DNA of 64,000 bases from Metopolophium dirhodum (GCF_019925205.1 NC_083566.1:34472001-34536000), one strand, 5' to 3'; counted from the stretch's first letter, positions 51,289 through 63,808 are shown. The notes: a model not told the origin generated them from the sequence alone. Numbers and translations are program-made.

Positions 51289-53370
51289 ATATATACAACA
51301 TTTACTCCAAGTAGAACTAAACAACAATTAATCACATCATATTTATTGTACAGTATTTTAAATTTATATCTAAAGATGATGTAGTTTGTATAGCTACATA
51401 GGTTGATATTATTATATCTTATATAGCAGTCTTGAATGATGTACCTACCAACAAATAATACTGAAGTATCGAATAAAGTTTATTCCTTAAAACTCTATAA
51501 TATAATATAGTGGCCGATGGTTTATGAGTTCTAAACTGTATACCTACTAATATATTATATAGCATATAGCATATTATAGTGCCATAGCGCGGTATTGCTT
51601 ATATGATAGATTATTATATTATTATTATTATTATTTTATTATAGATTAGTCATTGTGATATTGTACGGTGTAATAATAATTATAGTAAGTAATAATAATG
51701 ATAATATTATGTACCTAAACCTATATAAGTGTGGGAAATATATAGGTAGGTATTTTATCTATTATCTATATCGTAGGTATGTTATAGTTATACTATGATA
51801 TTTATGAGATGCGTAAACATATAAGTATATATAGGTATCTATATATAAGTCACCGAGTATAAATATACATTTTTATAAAGTCTGTATGAAAATTAAATAT
51901 AATATTAAGATATCGGTGAAAAAACTTCGTAATAGTTACAGCCTGGCTATAAATAATAATATAATATATGCATGGGTATACAGCTGTTTATAGGTAAACA
52001 TATATACCTATACGGCTATTATACATATAAGATATGTTTATCGATTGACTACATATATATAATATTAGAGCGTATTTATATACCTACTCACATGCACCTC
52101 ATAAGCTTTAACACACTTTTATTGTATATCACAGTGATGATAAGGTAGTACGTCATAAGGTACCCATATATAATTGTGAGATTTATTCACAAAAGTAGCA
52201 TCTTAAAACAAAATATAAATACCTAAATAAACAAGTTACCTATAGGATAGGTATATAATCTCCATGTAATATGAATTATAATCAATTGTAAATAATTAGT
52301 AATTATTATATAACATGAGAACTGGACGAAGGTTAAACTCTATAGCTCTTTTTTCATCCCGTATAATATCTATTTCAGCGTGTGTTAGTGTATAGGTAAA
52401 GGCCTATACTATAATATACACTTTATGTAATACCTACATATACTTTGTATATGCGCATGATTATTTTTAGGTACCTATACAGCGCTATATAACGAAACAC
52501 GCGTGTGTATATGAACGAACTAACATCAATACCTACATTTCGAATTATAATTCATACCTATATATACCTATAATATAAGTCAATTCCAGTGCTGTCCCAA
52601 ATAGTCGTTCTCCTACAGCAGTGATATTTTGTCACACGTGGTATATATAGATACTATTATAGATAAATGTATATAATATTGACTATACAGTACGTAATAT
52701 TATATTATATGAACAATTATTTATATATAAATGTATCTAGACGACTATATTTAGCTGGTACTTTTTATATTTAATATTTGTTCCGTCTTGCAGTTTCGTA
52801 GTTTCGTACGATATATATAGGTATAGGTGCATACACTAATTATAATATATTATGTATTATAATATTATGTTATATAAACTTGTAGGCACCTATTTTATAT
52901 TATAATAGTGTCGACCCGTTGCTGTTATCTTAAATTTGAATCGACGCAAATGTATAATATTCTATGACGATCGAACGAGTTTTGGATTTCTACATAGCTA
53001 TATATATATATATATAAGTATAGCTACACTTACTAGCTAGTAGCTACTGCCAGAACACTTGCAGTATCATAATAGCCATAACATTATAATTTTGTTTATT
53101 ACTATTATTATATATTAATATGATTATTATTATTATTATTATTATTTATACCTTTTAAGTTTTACCACGAACAACCTAGCGCGTGGTCGTAACGGGATTT
53201 CGTTTTCACGGAAAAGTGGTATAATGACCGCTGCCGTACACCCGCTAAAAAACAATATAACAATGATACCATTAATGGTTTAAAAAAACAATAGGTAGGT
53301 ATACGTGTTGCTGTGTCTACCGCTGCAGTGTTAGTACTTATAATAGAATATTATTGTATTATTATCTAAA
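51289..53370. other. AT-rich intergenic DNA, no gene seen
   Basis: Dense TATA and TACCTA words, with (ATT)n at about 53123-53145. No exon or RNA gene is seen. Confidence 0.5.
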
Positions 53371-54400
53371 ATTTTTTTTTTTTCATAAACTACCATCTTC
53401 AAACCGGCGGCCGCGTATAAATAGTAATAATTCATAATGTACGGTATACGGTATGCGGGTAAAATAATATAATATTATATTATACCACCTATACATACCA
53501 ATAATAACTCGACCGACGACGACGACGACAATATTATTATTATTATTTCTGGGCGTCGTCGCGGACTGCGCGTCGTCGGCGGTGACACACGACGCCCCGC
53601 CCATCCGGCGTCCAGCGACAAATGACATCGGTCGTACGGGGCCGTCCGGCCGCTGTGTGGGGACACCGCCGCCGCCGCCGCCGCCGCAGCGGCAGCGACA
53701 CTATACGGCCGCACTGACACACCGGCCGCCGCCGCATCGCATCGTCTCGTCGCACTCCGCACGGCCCACACGACGTCGCCGCCGCCGTCGTCGTCCGCGG
53801 TTCTCTGTGTGTGTGTGTGTATATGTGTCCGTGTGCGTGTGTGTGAGAGTGTCAGCGACCAGCCGCCACCGTGAGCCGCGCGCAGCAGTCACACACCGCT
53901 TCAGTACGCGGTCCGCCGTCTGTTGTGTTCGGCCGCACGTCGTAACAACGCGTCGTCGTCGTCGTCGTCGCCGCCTCCGCCGCCGCCGCCGCCGCCGTCT
54001 GTTTGTCCGTTGTCGCGTTACTATTCATCCGCAGTGCGTTTTCTCCTCCGCCGCCGCTGCCGCCGGAAACACGAAACGATAATAATACAGTCCATATAAT
54101 ATTGTTATTCGCGTCCGTCGTCGCACGTAATAATATATTATTGATTCGTTATTTGTTGTACGACAACATTATCGTGCGTGGTGGTGTTCGAGGAAAATAC
54201 ATTTTTTTTCGATTCGTCTTTTTTTGAAAAAGAAATATATTTTGTTCGCGTTTCGCTCGTGCGTGCGTTTTTTTTCCGTCGCCGTGTGTCGCTTGTTGCG
54301 CGTACCCTATATGCCCACGTATCGATACTGATGCGAATCGTTCGTCGCCGACCACCCGCACCACCGGTGCTGCCGCAGGACGGTTAAATAGATTGTAATA
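53371..54400 (+). promoter_or_regulatory. CpG island, possible upstream promoter and 5' UTR of the right-hand gene
   Basis: About 1 kb of GC-rich, CpG-dense DNA in an AT-rich setting, with (GCC)n at 53667-53687, (TG)n at about 53806-53850, (GTC)n at 53950-53970 and (CCG)n to 54000. Frames up to 166 codons are Arg/Pro/Ala low-complexity and are not genes. The position 4-5 kb upstream of a coding exon, together with a good acceptor at 57415, fits a non-coding first exon. The donor is unclear; GTTAGT at 54588 is a weak candidate. Orientation is inferred only from the downstream gene. Confidence 0.4.
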
Positions 54401-57400
54401 ATAATAATATCAAAAAAAAAAAAATAAAATTATAGATCCGATTCCGAATTTTTGCCCGAGTGATATATTCCACTAGAATTCCGCGTGCGTGTTCCGATTT
54501 CGACTGTTTGATGGTTATACACGGAGCCGCCACGGGAATCGTTCCAGCCGACATTCATCGGACCACTGAATCGTTGTACAATACCGGTTAGTAAAAAATA
54601 TTGGCATACCCATAACAATATATTTATAGGCATAGTATAGGTACGATCTATATTATATACTGTACGAGTAATAATATACCTACTGTCGTGTTGTATCATA
54701 TAATAGATGTCGCGTTATTTATATGTGCCGGTTATATACCTATAAGTTTCAATGTATATACGTCTATAGTGTGTCTATATAGTCCATAATATTATATATT
54801 ATATTAAATTAATGTCTATAAATAATATTACGATTTTGATTTATTATAATTTCTTTAGGTATATCGCGACTGTACGTATACCTATACCCACTTTATTATA
54901 ACGCATAGGTACACATAATATACAGGTATGTGTTTATGATGATTTTTTACGAAGAACGTCCGCCGGCTAATCGAGCTAATTTCAATACCAGCTAGTACTA
55001 CCTATATATATATTGGTGTACAACTATATCGGCCACCGGTAATTACTAATTATTCATTATAATATACTTGCCGTGTATATTATAAAACAAGCGACTTTAT
55101 ATGTTCAAATATTAATATAATATAATATGTATAGACGACACGGAGTTTTTATTTCCCGCTGTATATAGCTGACACCTCTATATAGTATATATATTATTGG
55201 TATAGACGTATATAGATGATACATTATGTATACCATTATAATCATTACCTATATAATATTATATTTCCATATATAGCCATATAAGAATATAATTAGGAAG
55301 ATTGTAGCCATATAGTATATACATATTGAGCTAGAATTTACAATAATACCTAGCTCTGTAGGTAGGAACACGATACGCGGATCGACTGCAGTTGATGTAT
55401 GATTTTTCGAACCTATTTCTCAAACACTGTATCTTCTCTATATAGACCTACCTTCTAGTACACCGTCAATATTTTATAAATAAAACCATCATAAAATTCG
55501 TCCGACAAAAATGAGAATGGATCACATGCAAAGTCTATCAACAAAATCCACACACAACTTTTGAAATATATATACTAAAATAAAATAATATTATGCTTTT
55601 TTTCAAATATTTTTTCTTTTATCACGCCAGCGGTCATAATTTTTTTTTAATTATTTGAAAATAATTTACTTATATGTATAATATTAAATAAGGTACGTAT
55701 ACCAATATATACGTAGAATTATTATAAGACATTAGTTCGTTTAGGTATACTTTATATCAACATTTGATATTTTAAAAAAAAAACCCAATACTCCTACCAA
55801 CACCTTTATTATAGTATAATAAAGAAGTACCTACACAATTTTATTTTTAAATTAGGATTCATTATTATTAGCTATATATTTATTTATATCTATGCTCAGC
55901 AGCTGCTATATATAATATATAAGTACAAAATCAAGTCATAACATCATACTTTAAAATCTATTCAATTTTATGTTTGAACGATAATAGTATTGACTAAATA
56001 GTGACTACCTATAGGTAAATAAAAATGCATATAATTATAATATATAGAAAGCCTTAGTATCAAAATCACATTTTACATAAGTTACTTGGCTAAATAATAT
56101 ATTATACTAGGTACGTAAAATAGTATAGGCTCCTGCTTACTACTTATACGTTTAACTACTATATTCTTCTTATTGCCAAATTGTTCAATTCTAAATTATT
56201 ATAAAATTAAAATAACATATTAGACCCATAAAATAAAAAATATTTAATATTATATTTAATTAAAATGCTAAAAAATTTTTAATATAGTATAAATATTATA
56301 TAAAACGCTATTTTTTTAAATGGATTGAAAAAAATACAAAAAACATTTTATTATTCAATAGTTATTAGGTAGGTTACCTTATAGATACCTATTATAGGTT
56401 AACATTTTAATATTGACAATTTAAATTATAATGTAATATTTAACGTAGGTATACAACAAAATTCGTTAGAATTCGTAGAATCACCTATATATTATAATCT
56501 TCCTAATATATATACCAAGTTATCCATCAAAATATTTTTAAAATGAAAATGAATATAATTTCTAATATGTGGGCAGGTATATCTGTAGGTAGATGTATTA
56601 TTTTATATTGTTATGTAAACATAATAATTTCTTGATATTTGACTTGTACAAATGTATTTGTCAACATATTATAAAAGACAAAATAATTCTAGGTACCTAT
56701 CTTTATGTCACTGTTATTCTGCTAAATAAAAAATGTTGATTTGAATTTATTTTTAAATTGATCTTTCTATAAATTATAGTATAATATGCGGTCACATACC
56801 TTGATGTTTTATATATTTTCGATATTACAATATATTTTGTTCGAAATTCTAATTATTAATAATTTTACAATGAAAATATTGAATAGGTTTACCCTATACG
56901 AAAAACTCGTGGTGTTATGTCACTTTTTCGGTACCTATATTACTATAAAACCGTTTATATTTTATTGTATCTAAATAGGTGTAAAAGTTTTTATTAGAAA
57001 AATTATAATTCTAGATCGCGATTCGCGAACATAGTACACCTACCTATGATAAGAAGTGTAAGTTCGAAGAAACTAAAAAAATCATATTTAATTCTGAGAT
57101 GTTTTATCAAATACTGCATGCATTTTCTTTTAAATAGACATATCGTGATTTTTTAAAAAATCATCAAAGTCAAAACGCGAATATTTAAATTAGTCTTAGA
57201 CGCTAGTCATTCAATGACTTCGATAAAAGATAGATAATTAGGAAAACATTAAGAAAAATTTTAAATGTAGGTAGTTATATTTATATAGGAAGGCACATTA
57301 TTTACGATTATATAGGTACGTAACAATTATAAAGTTCGGATAGTTACTATATTATATATAGTTACCTATTATTATTATCTTGACTTAAATATAAAAAAAA
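54401..57400. other. AT-rich DNA, intergenic or first intron, no exon seen
   Basis: TATA/TACCTA-rich sequence with no coding frame of note. If the island at 53.4-54.4 kb is the promoter, this is intron 1. Confidence 0.45.
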
Positions 57401-58050
57401 TCCTCCCTTGTGCAGGCGGATACATTATACGAACTCCGCGGAGAGGAATATAATATCATCGAATACAAGAATATAAAAAAGGGGAGGCCGGCGTTGTCGC
57501 GCGCAATGACAGCGAGACCGGTGCGCGCGCGGCTCTACCTCCGCCGCTACCGGTGTCGCACGATTGTCACGCGAGTACGTACGGCTGTGGGCGGATCCCG
57601 CCGGCGTGGTCCGGATGCGCCGCGCGCGTCCCCCGTCGGACGGGCGGGTCCGGTGTCGCGTTGTCGCGGCGTCCGGGGGAGACGTCGAACGAGCGGTCCG
57701 GGTCGCGACGAGCGCGCGCGGGGGGGGCCGGACGGCTGCGAGCGACGAGAGCGCGCGCGCATGCGAATCGCTCGCGGGGACGCGGCGGCGGCGGCGGCGT
57801 CGGAGACATACCTGGCGCGCGCGGACAGTATCCCGGTCGGGCGACACTTCGGTAACCGTCTTGTCGCGTGACGCTCGTGTGCAGGAGAACAGCGCCGCCG
57901 ACGACGAACAGAACGCCGCCTCACGCGTCGCGCACTCTGCGAAAACGAATCGCGCCGTCGCCGCCGCCGCTTTCCGCGTGCGTCTGTTCCGTGTCGCTGT
58001 CTTCACCCGCGCCACCGCGACAACCGCCCTCTACACAATATTATTATATT

Positions 58051-58080
58051 TATAAGCGCGCGCGCGCGCGCCCGCTTATA
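58051..58080. repeat. Palindrome with alternating (GC)8 core
   Basis: TATAAGCG ... CGCTTATA encloses sixteen alternating G and C bases (58056-58071). The sequence can form Z-DNA or a cruciform. It lies 280 bp upstream of the candidate start codon and is followed by a (TA)n run at about 58084-58098. Confidence 0.8.
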
Positions 58081-58288
58081 TTTATATATATATATATTCA
58101 CCTATAACGCGGAAACGCGCGAGACCCGTTCGCTATCGCCGTTACGCTATAGCGCCGCCGCCCGGCGTTCGATCGATTGACCCACTTTGCCGGACAACGC
58201 CTCCACCGTCGTCGTCGTCGACGTCGTATTATAGTCATCACCACCGCCCCCCCCCCCCCTTTTTACGGGCCCACAGCTATCAACCCGT

Positions 58289-58325
58289 GGGGGGGGCATA
58301 TCAAAAGCGGGGGACGGGGGTGGGG
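58289..58325 (+). promoter_or_regulatory. Putative G-quadruplex in the 5' leader
   Basis: Four G tracts, G8 (58289-58296), G5 (58309-58313), G5 (58316-58320) and G4 (58322-58325), end 24 bases before the ATG at 58350. Loops are 12, 2 and 1 bases. If this is leader RNA, a quadruplex could hinder scanning ribosomes. A C13 run lies just upstream at 58247-58259. Function is inferred. Confidence 0.5.
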
Positions 58326-58349
58326 CGCACGCCCTGTGCCACCCGCTTC

Positions 58350-58425
58350 ATGGACCAACTGCAGCAGTGGCACCACCAGCGGCAGCAGCAGCGGCGGCCA
58401 CGGCCGTCGTACCACTTCGGTGGCG
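58350..58425 (+). CDS. First coding exon of an unidentified Gln/His/Arg-rich protein
   Basis: The ATG at 58350 is the first in this frame within the GC-rich leader and is followed by G at +4; the -3 base is T, so the context is only moderate. It encodes 25 codons (MDQLQQWHHQRQQQRRPRPS, then YHFGG) plus one base, ending at GGTGGCG|GTGAGT, a strong donor at 58426. The single leftover G combines with GT of the exon at 62810 to make a Gly codon, so frame and phase agree. Gln/His-rich starts are common in insect regulatory proteins, but I do not recognise this protein and give no function. The frame is open further upstream without an ATG. Confidence 0.5.
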
Positions 58426-61400
58426 GTGAGTATGGATTTTTCGGCGCCATCATTGCCGTCGCACGTCGTCTTGCAGCCTGCGTGTCTGCAGGCGGAGGTG
58501 ACAATTAATATATTATTGTCATAACCCACCCACCCACCCCCTTTCAATCCCGCGTAATTTATTAAAACCCACACGTATTATACATACCTATCGCGCATAT
58601 GTTGTTATTAATATATAAGTACCCATCATATAACACACCATCCTCGACCGACGACGAATACGAAAATTGTGTTTACATTTTTTAATTTGATATATTTTTT
58701 TGTACCCCGAACCCGCTATAGTTTAGGTACCTATATACCTATCCGGGGGATGACTACGGGCAACCGGAGCCGGTTATTACAACAATGGTATATATACGCA
58801 TTGTTTACGAAAGACGACAGCTGCCCCGTCAAAATTAAGAGGGTTATATCATCATGCGCATGATACATATATGTATTGTTATTATACATACTTAAATATA
58901 TATATATATATATAGGTATGACGTGTACCTACGCATAGATGCTCTGAAAACTAGACACTATCTAATATTGACACGGCAATTTTATGCATATGACTTCGAG
59001 CAAGAAGGTCGCGTTCGTATTTAACGTCGTTTTTCATTACCTATTCATTTCGACCATTTATTTTATACATAGGTAGAGGTGCATGGGTATATTATATATA
59101 TATATAGTATTTTAGGTACATAAGTATAGGAGGAACCTACTACGTAATAACTAATAATACGCATACAACTTGAACGCGCCTTCGGCGTCCAGTTTTCAAA
59201 TAATATTACATTAGATATAGGGTAATCCCCCCCCCCCGCAACGCACCACCGAGAACCTAGGCATACGCGTTTATCAAATTAAATACGTGTCGATTATCTG
59301 CGTTTATCGTCTTGCCGGGACGTGTTATTCAACGGTCGCACACCGTAACGTATTATTATAATTTATATTATATATTGTATACCTATCTGATGTACTGCTG
59401 GTTCATAATATTATACACTTTAAATTCTAAACAAATTATTATTATTATAAAGTCCATACATATTTTTAATCATTCATATCTTTATGTTTATTTACTATAA
59501 AATACATTATCTATGGAAATGGACACATTGTACCCATACAGTATACTGAATACCTGTATGACTACCTCCTTAATATGTAGACACCAAATACAACTGCAAC
59601 CTATATTTATAAGTTATAGCGGTAGGTACCTGTAATATAAATATAAATCAATATTTTGTTTTAATTTCGATCTTGTACCAACAATACATCTATACATTAT
59701 ACATAATATATATATATATATATATATTATATATCTAGTATACAGCTGGTAGAATTCCTTGCATATATATATATATAATATATTCCATATAGGTACAACA
59801 TGAACCGTTTATAAGTATTTATCCATATAACGGTCATAACCCGACTTTGTTATATTATACCTTATACATAATAACACGTAGGTATCTATTAAATAGGTAG
59901 GTACAATAGAGCGTATACATAATATTATGTAATACGGAGCGTATATTGATGAATTTCATTGAAAATGGAAGTGAAAAAACTGCATTGCCATACGAATGTA
60001 CTGTTATATTATATTATTTATGACTGTAATTTGAATGACTGCAAATGTTATTATTTCCACGGTCGATTGCACTTATGTCTATCACGGATCTACAAACGAC
60101 TATGAGAGTACGTTTTGCAAGTCTCATCTGCAATTTCGATTATCTATATTATGACTCGGAAAAATAACGGATTAAATAAAATAATACAGCATTAGGACCT
60201 TTATTTATCAATATACCAGCTCCTTGTACTTTCACAAATAATCTTTTGCGTTTTACAAACTAATATTTAAATAACTTATAAAAAAGTTTTGAGCTTTTAA
60301 GATTTTATAAACAAAATATAAGCACGGAGATTTATATTTGATATAATATTTAAGTAATTATTATACGCTGCGTATAATTAGGTTTATCAATTGAAATATA
60401 CAATATGTATAGGCACCTATAGCACTTTAAGTCGAATTAATTTCTTCTACAAAATTGTCAAATAACAGCTGCAGTGAATTTAGGTACCTATATTATATTG
60501 TTCGATATAAATTATGTGCGTATATAGTATGATTAATTTTTTTTTTTTCGGTAGTGTTATTGTGATTAACGACGTATCCAAAATTATTTAGGTGCACTAT
60601 ATGGAAAAAATAAACAGGAAAATAAATCGGTGCAGATGTTATTCGTGGACGACCGAGGCGTGCTATATAGTAATGAATAATGAGATAATAGAACTGCGCG
60701 TGTCGATTAATTGGAAAACGATTTAATATTACATAAGAGAGTCAACGGGCGATTTAGACAGCCGGACTTATAAATAGTAATAATAATGATAATAATCTGT
60801 TTTGCTATGGTAGTTCGTTTTGAATAAACTCGTGTAAAAATACGATGATGTAGATGAGACGATTATTGTGGTAAAACTAATATGGCTATTTTTCATATAT
60901 TATATCATGTGTTATTATACCTAATAGGTGTATGTAATAATATATAAGATATATAATATTATTATAATGAATATGAATCTTGAATAACATCTTTTAAATA
61001 AATGATGATAAACGTACTAGGTACATATTTTAATCACTAACGATACTTATATAAGTTATATAAGCTATATGTATACATCATCGGACATTTTATTTCTTTT
61101 ATATGATTGAAAATAGGTGTATAAAATGTAAATTAATTTTAATTTCCTTAGGCACCTACTTTACATACTTACAAAAATAACATATTTATATTCATCAATG
61201 TTTCATAGGTACCTATACCGATATATCTATGCGTAATAATATAACAACGAGGATTATGCCATCCTCGCGATCACGTGATCACTGATCACGTTCCTAATTA
61301 AAACGATACAATTTATGAATTACTCGTAAAACGCTCGCGAAATGATGGGTAGTAAAAAAAAAAGCCTAAAAATATAAAACCTATAACGGGCTATACGTAT

Positions 61401-62809
61401 TATATAGATCTATAGGTACACCTGTACATTATGGTAGGTATAAATTAAATCAACCATCGACCGACGATCGCGTAATCCATATTCTATATAAATTTATATT
61501 TTAACATATTATAATATAGGTAGGTATATAATACATATATATATATTTAATTATTTCGTCCGACCATTTTTGTACACACATTCCGCTTTATCGCGTCTGT
61601 CACTATAGTGCAGGTATCTAGATACAGCTGTATTAAATCGTATTATGCGTTGTTAAGTTTATTATAACTTATAAGATAAAATACATAATATAAAGTCATA
61701 CATATACAAGCACATAGAACTCGTTAATTGAGACGAGACTTTTATGCGTGTACAGGTATAATATAAACGTATATTCTATTGAGATGCACGTATACATATT
61801 ACATATTAATTCGTCTATATATTTACAGTATTTAATGTATATGGCTACTTAAGTACCATATTATATATATGTATGTACATATATTTAGTGAGTGGCGTAT
61901 AAATAATAGCACTCGCCACTGCAACCCCGGGGGTTCTGCGATTCAGGTGATTATTTGGATGGGCGATGGGGTAGAGGGGCGCTAAAAGCTTTGGAAATGT
62001 CTTCACAGTTCATGTTTTTATTTAATTTAAATATTTAGGTATACGAATCGTTTGACTGACTGCTGCAGTCTTATACAAATAAATTATAGACTTTTATTTA
62101 TTGTAGGTATTATTTATATGTATATAGCCTGGTAGCTATAATTACCTATTATATATTTAATAAATTTACCTACACTATATTATCATGTGATTTATATTCC
62201 ATAGTAATCTAATCGTTACGGAAATCCTTGAAAGTGTAGGTAATTCCTAAAATGTTCGTTGCACATTTTGTTAATTAAAAATCGTTATAAATTTCAACTG
62301 AAAACTATATCGGTAGCTTAAATATTGTTAATTAATTACTTTGTATTTATAATAATAATAGCATAATATTGTTATATGATACATATGTAAAAACTAGTTG
62401 TGCAGAAAACAGATTTGTTGAAATTCTAAATATAAATTCTATATATTGTGTCGTATAGTATATATATACCAATACACGGGAGGTACGACGCCTATATTAT
62501 ATTATACAACTGCGCGGTTTTGTCTAAATTATTTTATTATAAGTAACTGCAATTTTAACACGGTATATGAAACTGTAATATATTTTAAATATAATAAATA
62601 TTATTACTATAGGTATATAGGTGGGTTATAAATATAACAATAACGTAGGTATCTAAACCGATATTTACACACACTACACGCCTATGTATCGTAAATGATT
62701 ACATTGTTACGGTATGGGATACATATCTGATTGTTTGTGTATGTGTTTTTATTTATTTATCTTTTTGTATATATATATTTTATCTCACCGTTGTCGTTGT
62801 TGTACACAG
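58426..62809 (+). other. Intron 1 of the coding region, 4.4 kb
   Basis: Bounded by GTGAGT at 58426 and a pyrimidine-rich TTGTCGTTGTTGTACACAG acceptor ending at 62809. The inside is AT-rich. It holds a C11 run (59227-59237), (TA)n tracts (about 58897-58913 and 59708-59727), and a GATCACGTGATC palindrome at 61269-61280. Around 61893-61935 an AGTGGCG..CGCCACT inverted repeat with CCCCGGGGG beside it may be a transposon scrap. No other exon is seen. Confidence 0.5.
61269..61289. promoter_or_regulatory. Palindromic E-box, GATCACGTGATC, with a second half-palindrome
   Basis: A perfect 12-bp palindrome centred on CACGTG, the canonical E-box bound by bHLH proteins, overlaps GTGATCACTGATCAC, which is also nearly palindromic. 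It lies in a small CpG-containing patch within the first coding intron. A regulatory role is inferred from the motif only. Confidence 0.35.
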
Positions 62810-62901
62810 GTAATGGCAGAGTGATCGGCGCCCCGCTACGCATGCGCCGTCCAGAAGACCAATCGCCGAGCGCCGCTAGTGCCGGACTCATGATGGAGGT
62901 G
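62810..62901 (+). CDS. Second coding exon of the same unidentified protein
   Basis: The exon follows a clear acceptor (TGTACACAG|GT) and ends GAGGTG|GTAAGA with a strong donor at 62902. Its first two bases complete the Gly codon left by exon 58350-58425. The remaining 30 codons (starting NGRVIGAPLRMRRPEDQSPS and ending GLMMEV) are read without a stop and leave in phase 0. The exon is GC-rich in an AT-rich setting, as expected of selected coding sequence. No domain is visible: the segment is basic, then Ser/Ala-rich, probably disordered. The gene must continue beyond the window's right edge. A different upstream exon could also splice here. Confidence 0.6.
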
Positions 62902-63032
62902 GTAAGACATTATATATAGATTCGCTTGTAGTACATAATATATGTGTAGTGTATATATTTTGGGGACCCCCACCCCCCTCACCTCTCCAACATTCTCGAC
63001 ATCGTCTCGCCGTATATACAAATGTAGAATCC

Positions 63033-63072
<40 letters not shown>

Positions 63073-63657
63073 GATACATACCTACATAAAATATAATATG
63101 TATATAGATAGATACCGCGCCATTAGCATTTTGGTAGATGAAAAGCTCGAGTGATTGGATGAAGCTAGGATTTGTTATCGCGGTAGTTGACGGTAACGCA
63201 TTTGTGTTGTATAAAATATATTCATGAGTAATATTTTGAGGTTTTAATCGTCTATAATCTATTTAGATTTAGTATAATAGCGGTGACTATAAATATTTAA
63301 TACTACAATATTTATATTTTGTTATCAATGATAATAGTATAATAGTTTCTGCTTGGGCATGTATTATCTATTAGGCTGATTCTTTTAGTAAACCAAAACG
63401 AGCAGAGGTATAAATTATATTTCCGTTTCCCTTATAATATAATATAGATATATATAATAATATTAATTATGTTACATTCTTCTAAGTTTCCTTGTGTAAG
63501 ATATTTATATAGATACAGTGACGGGAGGACTCTGATGGCAGGAGCATAACAACATATTAAACGCTCAAAAATGTTAGAAAAAACTGCTTTAGAATCAGTT
63601 AAATTAGCCTATTATACAGCTACATAGATAATAGATATAGTATAGTATAACTATATA
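62902..63657 (+). other. Start of the next intron
   Basis: AT-rich sequence after the donor at 62902, with a (TAA)n microsatellite at 63037-63070 and a CCCCACCCCCC run at about 62968-62978. The acceptor is not in the window. Confidence 0.5.
63037..63070 (+). repeat. (TAA)11 microsatellite
   Basis: About eleven uninterrupted TAA/ATA units in the intron after 62902. Confidence 0.9.
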
Positions 63658-63665
63658 TATAACAC

Positions 63666-63800
63666 CAGGACCGGCTCAAGGGAAAATAGTGAACTAGGCA
63701 AAATCAAATTTTGCCGCCCTTAACAATAGAATATTATCAGTATTTTAAAAATGCCACCCTAGGCATGGGCCTATGTCGCCTACCCCTTGAGCCGGGCCTG
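63666..63800. mobile_element. 135-bp hAT MITE with perfect 8-bp target duplication
   Basis: Identical TATAACAC copies (63658-63665 and 63801-63808) flank inverted ends CAGGACCGGCTCAAGGG and, on the minus strand, CAGGCCCGGCTCAAGGG, which match at 16 of 17 positions. Ends of this kind, together with an 8-bp duplication, are diagnostic of hAT non-autonomous elements. It lies in an intron of the right-hand gene and, given the intact ends, is a relatively young insertion. Confidence 0.85.
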
Positions 63801-63808
63801 TATAACAC

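Larger units (their letters stand above)
57416..58349 (+). other. GC-rich leader exon or promoter region upstream of the start codon
   Basis: TCCTCCCTTGTGCAG at 57401-57415 is a good splice acceptor, after which the base composition changes at once to GC-rich, CpG-dense DNA. The stretch runs to the ATG at 58350. It contains a GGGCGGG box at 57642-57648, an alternating (GC)8 tract, a C13 run and several G runs. Many overlapping frames exist on both strands (up to 196 codons). They are Arg/Ala/Pro low-complexity sequence and mutually exclusive, so I read the stretch as 5' UTR and/or promoter. Which of the two cannot be settled from sequence alone. Confidence 0.45.

Noticed and set aside
53582..54082. 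166-codon open frame in the CpG island
   Set aside because: Arg/Pro/Cys-Val low complexity from CCG, GTC and TG repeats, with overlapping frames on the opposite strand; expected in stop-poor GC-rich DNA.
57410..58055. Cluster of overlapping open frames up to 196 codons on both strands
   Set aside because: GC-rich sequence has few stops; the frames are mutually exclusive, Arg/Ala-rich and without domains. More likely leader or promoter DNA.
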